From contig CAMURW010000066.1 in the NCBI GenBank assembly GCA_947097635.1, forward strand, positions 1-7,858: a DNA stretch of 7,858 nucleotides, read 5' to 3'. The translations under genes were made by a program, and so were the position numbers. Within the stretch, counting starts at the first letter, position 1, and each line of letters begins with the position of its first letter. This stretch comes from an uncultured Bacteroidales bacterium. Lineage in GTDB: Bacteria; Bacteroidota; Bacteroidia; Bacteroidales; P3. The notes below the pieces were generated by a model. That model made no database searches. It was not told the DNA's origin and saw nothing but the letters and a program-made list of their open reading frames with translations. This document shows positions 6,158 to 7,858 of the stretch, piece by piece.

Positions 6158-7194
6158 TTTCCTTTCTCTTCCGCTTCTTCCATGGACTCGCCGCCGCGGA
6201 GGAGGGACTCTACCATTTTTCTGCAGTCTTCGTCTGGAAATACGTCGAAGGCGGGCTTGGGATCCAGGGCTAGGATCTCGCGGCCTTCGGAATCGCGCGT
6301 GAAACCTTGTATGCACACGGTGTTGGCGATGATTTGGCGCTTGGTGTTCACAATCATGAAGTGGTCCATGCCAATGCGGTCGCTCAGCAGGCTTATGCTT
6401 TCCTGACATTTCAGCGCGCTGCCGTTCATCAGGTATACTATGGTATGCTTCTGCTGCGGCAGGATGTAGGCGATGTCGGCGATGTCTACATATTGCTTCT
6501 GCGTTGTCGTCACCAGCACTTTGCGGCTCGTCAGCGATCCGTCGTTCCACCGCTCGTCCACCGTAAGCACGCCGCCTTCATAGTATTTGTAGCTGCCGTT
6601 CCTGTTGCCCTTGGCATAGTGACCTTCGCGGCACAGCTTGCCGTTCTCGTCGTATTCCGTCAGGCGACCTTCCAGCCCGCCATGCCTGTAGGTGCCGGTG
6701 ATGTAGCCCTGTTCGCCTATGCGTTTCCACCAGCGTCCCTCGCGATGGTTGTTGCTCCAGGTGGTGTATTCCGCTGTGTCGCCTTTGCTGTTGAAGACGA
6801 TGTGAGGGCCTTGTTTCACGCCCATGCGGAAGCTGGCCACTTTCACCAGTTTGCCCTGTTCGTTGTAGAAGTGCCACACGCTGTCGCGGTTTTTCTGGTT
6901 GTAGAAGCCTGTGGCGATGCGGTGTCCATCTTCGTCGAAGGCCTCGTGGCGGCAGTAGCGCCCGGGTTCGCTGTACACGTTGCGCAGGCGCACGTGGCCA
7001 TTGGGGTAATAATAGGTAAAGGTGTCAACCTCTTTGTTGTCCTTGAAGTCTCCTTCGTAGATTTTGGCGCCGTTTTTGTCGGTGCGAAGCCAGTGGCCTT
7101 GTTTGCGGCCTAGTTTGTCGATTTGGTTCTGTGCGCTGGCCTGCAGGCCAAAAGCAGCAAGCAGCAGCGCGGTGGCGATAATGCGGGTTTTCAT
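6154..7194 (-). CDS. Exported MORN-variant repeat protein (YwqK-like repeats)
   Basis: The 346-residue product starts with a clear signal peptide, MKTRIIATAL onward, with likely cleavage after ASA (19-21) before Gln22. An in-frame ATG at 7227 would add eleven polar residues ahead of it, so ATG 7194 is preferred. Residues about 31-218 contain serial MORN-variant repeats of roughly 20-25 residues, seen as G-x-W or Y-x-Y-Y followed by xNG or xxG turns and EG: KQGHWLRTDKNG, YYYPNG, VWHFYNEQG, REGRWWKRIG, LEGRLTEYDENG and NGSYKYYEGG. Such repeats are often annotated YwqK-family antitoxin, but no toxin is adjacent, and the exported location argues for a cell-envelope role. Residues about 220-346 are not repeats and I do not recognise them; they end in an acidic stretch. 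It lies 39 bases downstream of another exported protein, probably in one operon. Function unknown. Confidence 0.8.
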   Translation of the reverse strand: MKTRIIATALLLAAFGLQASAQNQIDKLGRKQGHWLRTDKNGAKIYEGDFKDNKEVDTFTYYYPNGHVRLRNVYSEPGRYCRHEAFDEDGHRIATGFYNQKNRDSVWHFYNEQGKLVKVASFRMGVKQGPHIVFNSKGDTAEYTTWSNNHREGRWWKRIGEQGYITGTYRHGGLEGRLTEYDENGKLCREGHYAKGNRNGSYKYYEGGVLTVDERWNDGSLTSRKVLVTTTQKQYVDIADIAYILPQQKHTIVYLMNGSALKCQESISLLSDRIGMDHFMIVNTKRQIIANTVCIQGFTRDSEGREILALDPKPAFDVFPDEDCRKMVESLLRGGESMEEAEEKGK

Positions 7195-7233
7195 GTTGGG
7201 GTGGTGGTGTCTGATTTTTATTCCCATTGTTGG

Positions 7234-7794
7234 TTATTCCTCTTCGAGGAAGGGAGTCTTGGTGAACTTGATGTCCTTGCCGGTGGATGCTTTGGCGGCC
7301 TTGGCCTCGGCCTGTGCCTTCTTGGAGAGGTGTTTCTCTTTTATCTCTTTGTCTTTGTTGCGATCCGGGCGGCTGCGGTCCCTGCTGCCGGATGAGAATG
7401 CTGTGGCCGCGTCGCGAGTGGATTCGGTCTTGTGGCGGCTGATGTGTATGCGTTCTTGCACGGGGTTGAAGTCCACGATGTATTCCTCCGGCGCTTTGCC
7501 GGGACGCATGGTGCGGGTGGTGGCGACTTCGAAGGGGTCGTCCATGACAATGCGGATGTGGTAGGGCTTGTCCTCCAGGTCGGTCAGCGTGATGCGTCCC
7601 GTGCTCTCGTCGTTCTGCAGCTTGCCGTTGAGGTATAAGAAGAAACGCACCTCGTTGTTGCTAAAGAACGTCAGCTGGCCATCGGCTTTCTGTCGGCTGG
7701 TGACGGCGGCATCGCCGTCCTGCGCCACGACGGGGATGCGGAAGCACGGCAGGCACAGCATCAGTGCTATCATCACGAATGGGCATCTTTTCAT
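7234..7794 (-). CDS. Hypothetical exported protein with small beta-rich domain and charged tail
   Basis: I cannot assign a function. The 186-residue product has an N-terminal signal peptide (basic MKR, hydrophobic to about residue 20, possible cleavage after Ala24 in VVAQ). The cysteines in the signal region do not form a convincing lipobox. Residues about 39-118 look like a compact beta domain: LTFFSNNEVRFFLYLNG (41-57), then ITLTDLEDKPYHIRIVM and EEYIVDFNP. This resembles, from memory, the N-terminal region of Bacteroidota exported proteins that carry a C-terminal DUF4476; that C-terminal domain is absent here. From about 119 the chain is Lys/Arg/Glu/Ala-rich and probably disordered (RDRSRPDRNKDKEIKEK, then Ala-Lys repeats), ending FLEEE. 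The start ATG at 7794 follows an AT-rich region without Shine-Dalgarno. It is the first gene of a probable two-gene operon with the MORN-repeat protein. Confidence 0.72.
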   Translation of the reverse strand: MKRCPFVMIALMLCLPCFRIPVVAQDGDAAVTSRQKADGQLTFFSNNEVRFFLYLNGKLQNDESTGRITLTDLEDKPYHIRIVMDDPFEVATTRTMRPGKAPEEYIVDFNPVQERIHISRHKTESTRDAATAFSSGSRDRSRPDRNKDKEIKEKHLSKKAQAEAKAAKASTGKDIKFTKTPFLEEE

Positions 7795-7858
7795 GGTTCG
7801 TCTATATTGTTTATAAGGTATTATTAAAAAGACTTAATTAATTTATCTTAAACGCTGG
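7795..7858 (-). promoter_or_regulatory. AT-rich upstream region of the exported-protein pair
   Basis: These 64 bases are much richer in A and T than the rest of the window and contain the palindrome TTAATTAA. This composition and position, directly upstream of the ATG at 7794, suit a promoter region. I found no TAnnTTTG box on the minus strand within it, so the promoter may use a degenerate box or lie beyond the window. Confidence 0.3.

Noticed and set aside
6154..7194. Toxin-antitoxin locus based on YwqK-like repeats
   Set aside because: The protein is exported, its neighbour is also exported, and no toxin-like gene is present; the antitoxin label comes from the repeat type alone.
7195..7227. 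Upstream ATG at 7227 for the MORN-repeat protein
   Set aside because: It would place a polar His-rich stretch ahead of an otherwise typical signal peptide starting at 7194.

Overview
The window looks like a GC-rich chromosomal segment of a Bacteroidota genome, most likely order Bacteroidales. Three things point there: perfect TAnnTTTG -7 promoter boxes, one with a TTG -33 element 19 bases upstream; start codons without clear Shine-Dalgarno sequences; and protein types common in gut and oral Bacteroidales (sulfatase-fold LTA-synthase-like protein with a TDRG active site, single-chain SdaA, paired short ChrA proteins, a signal-peptide-bearing MORN-variant protein). Family or genus cannot be read from the sequence. 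I see no rRNA, tRNA, CRISPR, insertion sequence or phage gene.

Left half (185-4828), all on the minus strand, in transcription order: a TerC/Alx-family metal membrane protein, the iron-sulfur L-serine dehydratase SdaA, the Sec accessory subunit YajC, and a 636-residue membrane-anchored LTA-synthase/phosphoglycerol-transferase-like enzyme. Gaps are 62-83 bases. They could be read through or transcribed separately; no convincing internal promoter or T-tailed terminator is visible. The first 184 bases hold no convincing gene, but carry a plus-strand -7 box and a run of ten G.

Middle (4829-6135), plus strand: a tandem pair of short chromate-transporter-family (CHR) proteins, divergent from terC. 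The promoter for the pair is well formed and its -33 element lies inside the first codons of terC, so the two transcription units are physically interlocked. The first chr gene is flanked on both sides by tracts of an imperfect seven-base repeat, ATTAGNN. One lies in its predicted leader and the other spans its stop codon. This is the least ordinary structure in the window.

Right part (6154-7794), minus strand: two exported proteins in one probable operon, first a small secreted protein with a charged tail, then a MORN-variant-repeat protein with an unrecognised C-terminal region. The second ends 18 bases from the end of the chr pair, and the two convergent stop codons sit in the arms of one hairpin.

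Most genes are ordinary. The heptad repeats, the interlocked terC/chr promoter and the unassigned exported pair merit a second look. I found no convincing evidence of a wholly new multi-gene system.
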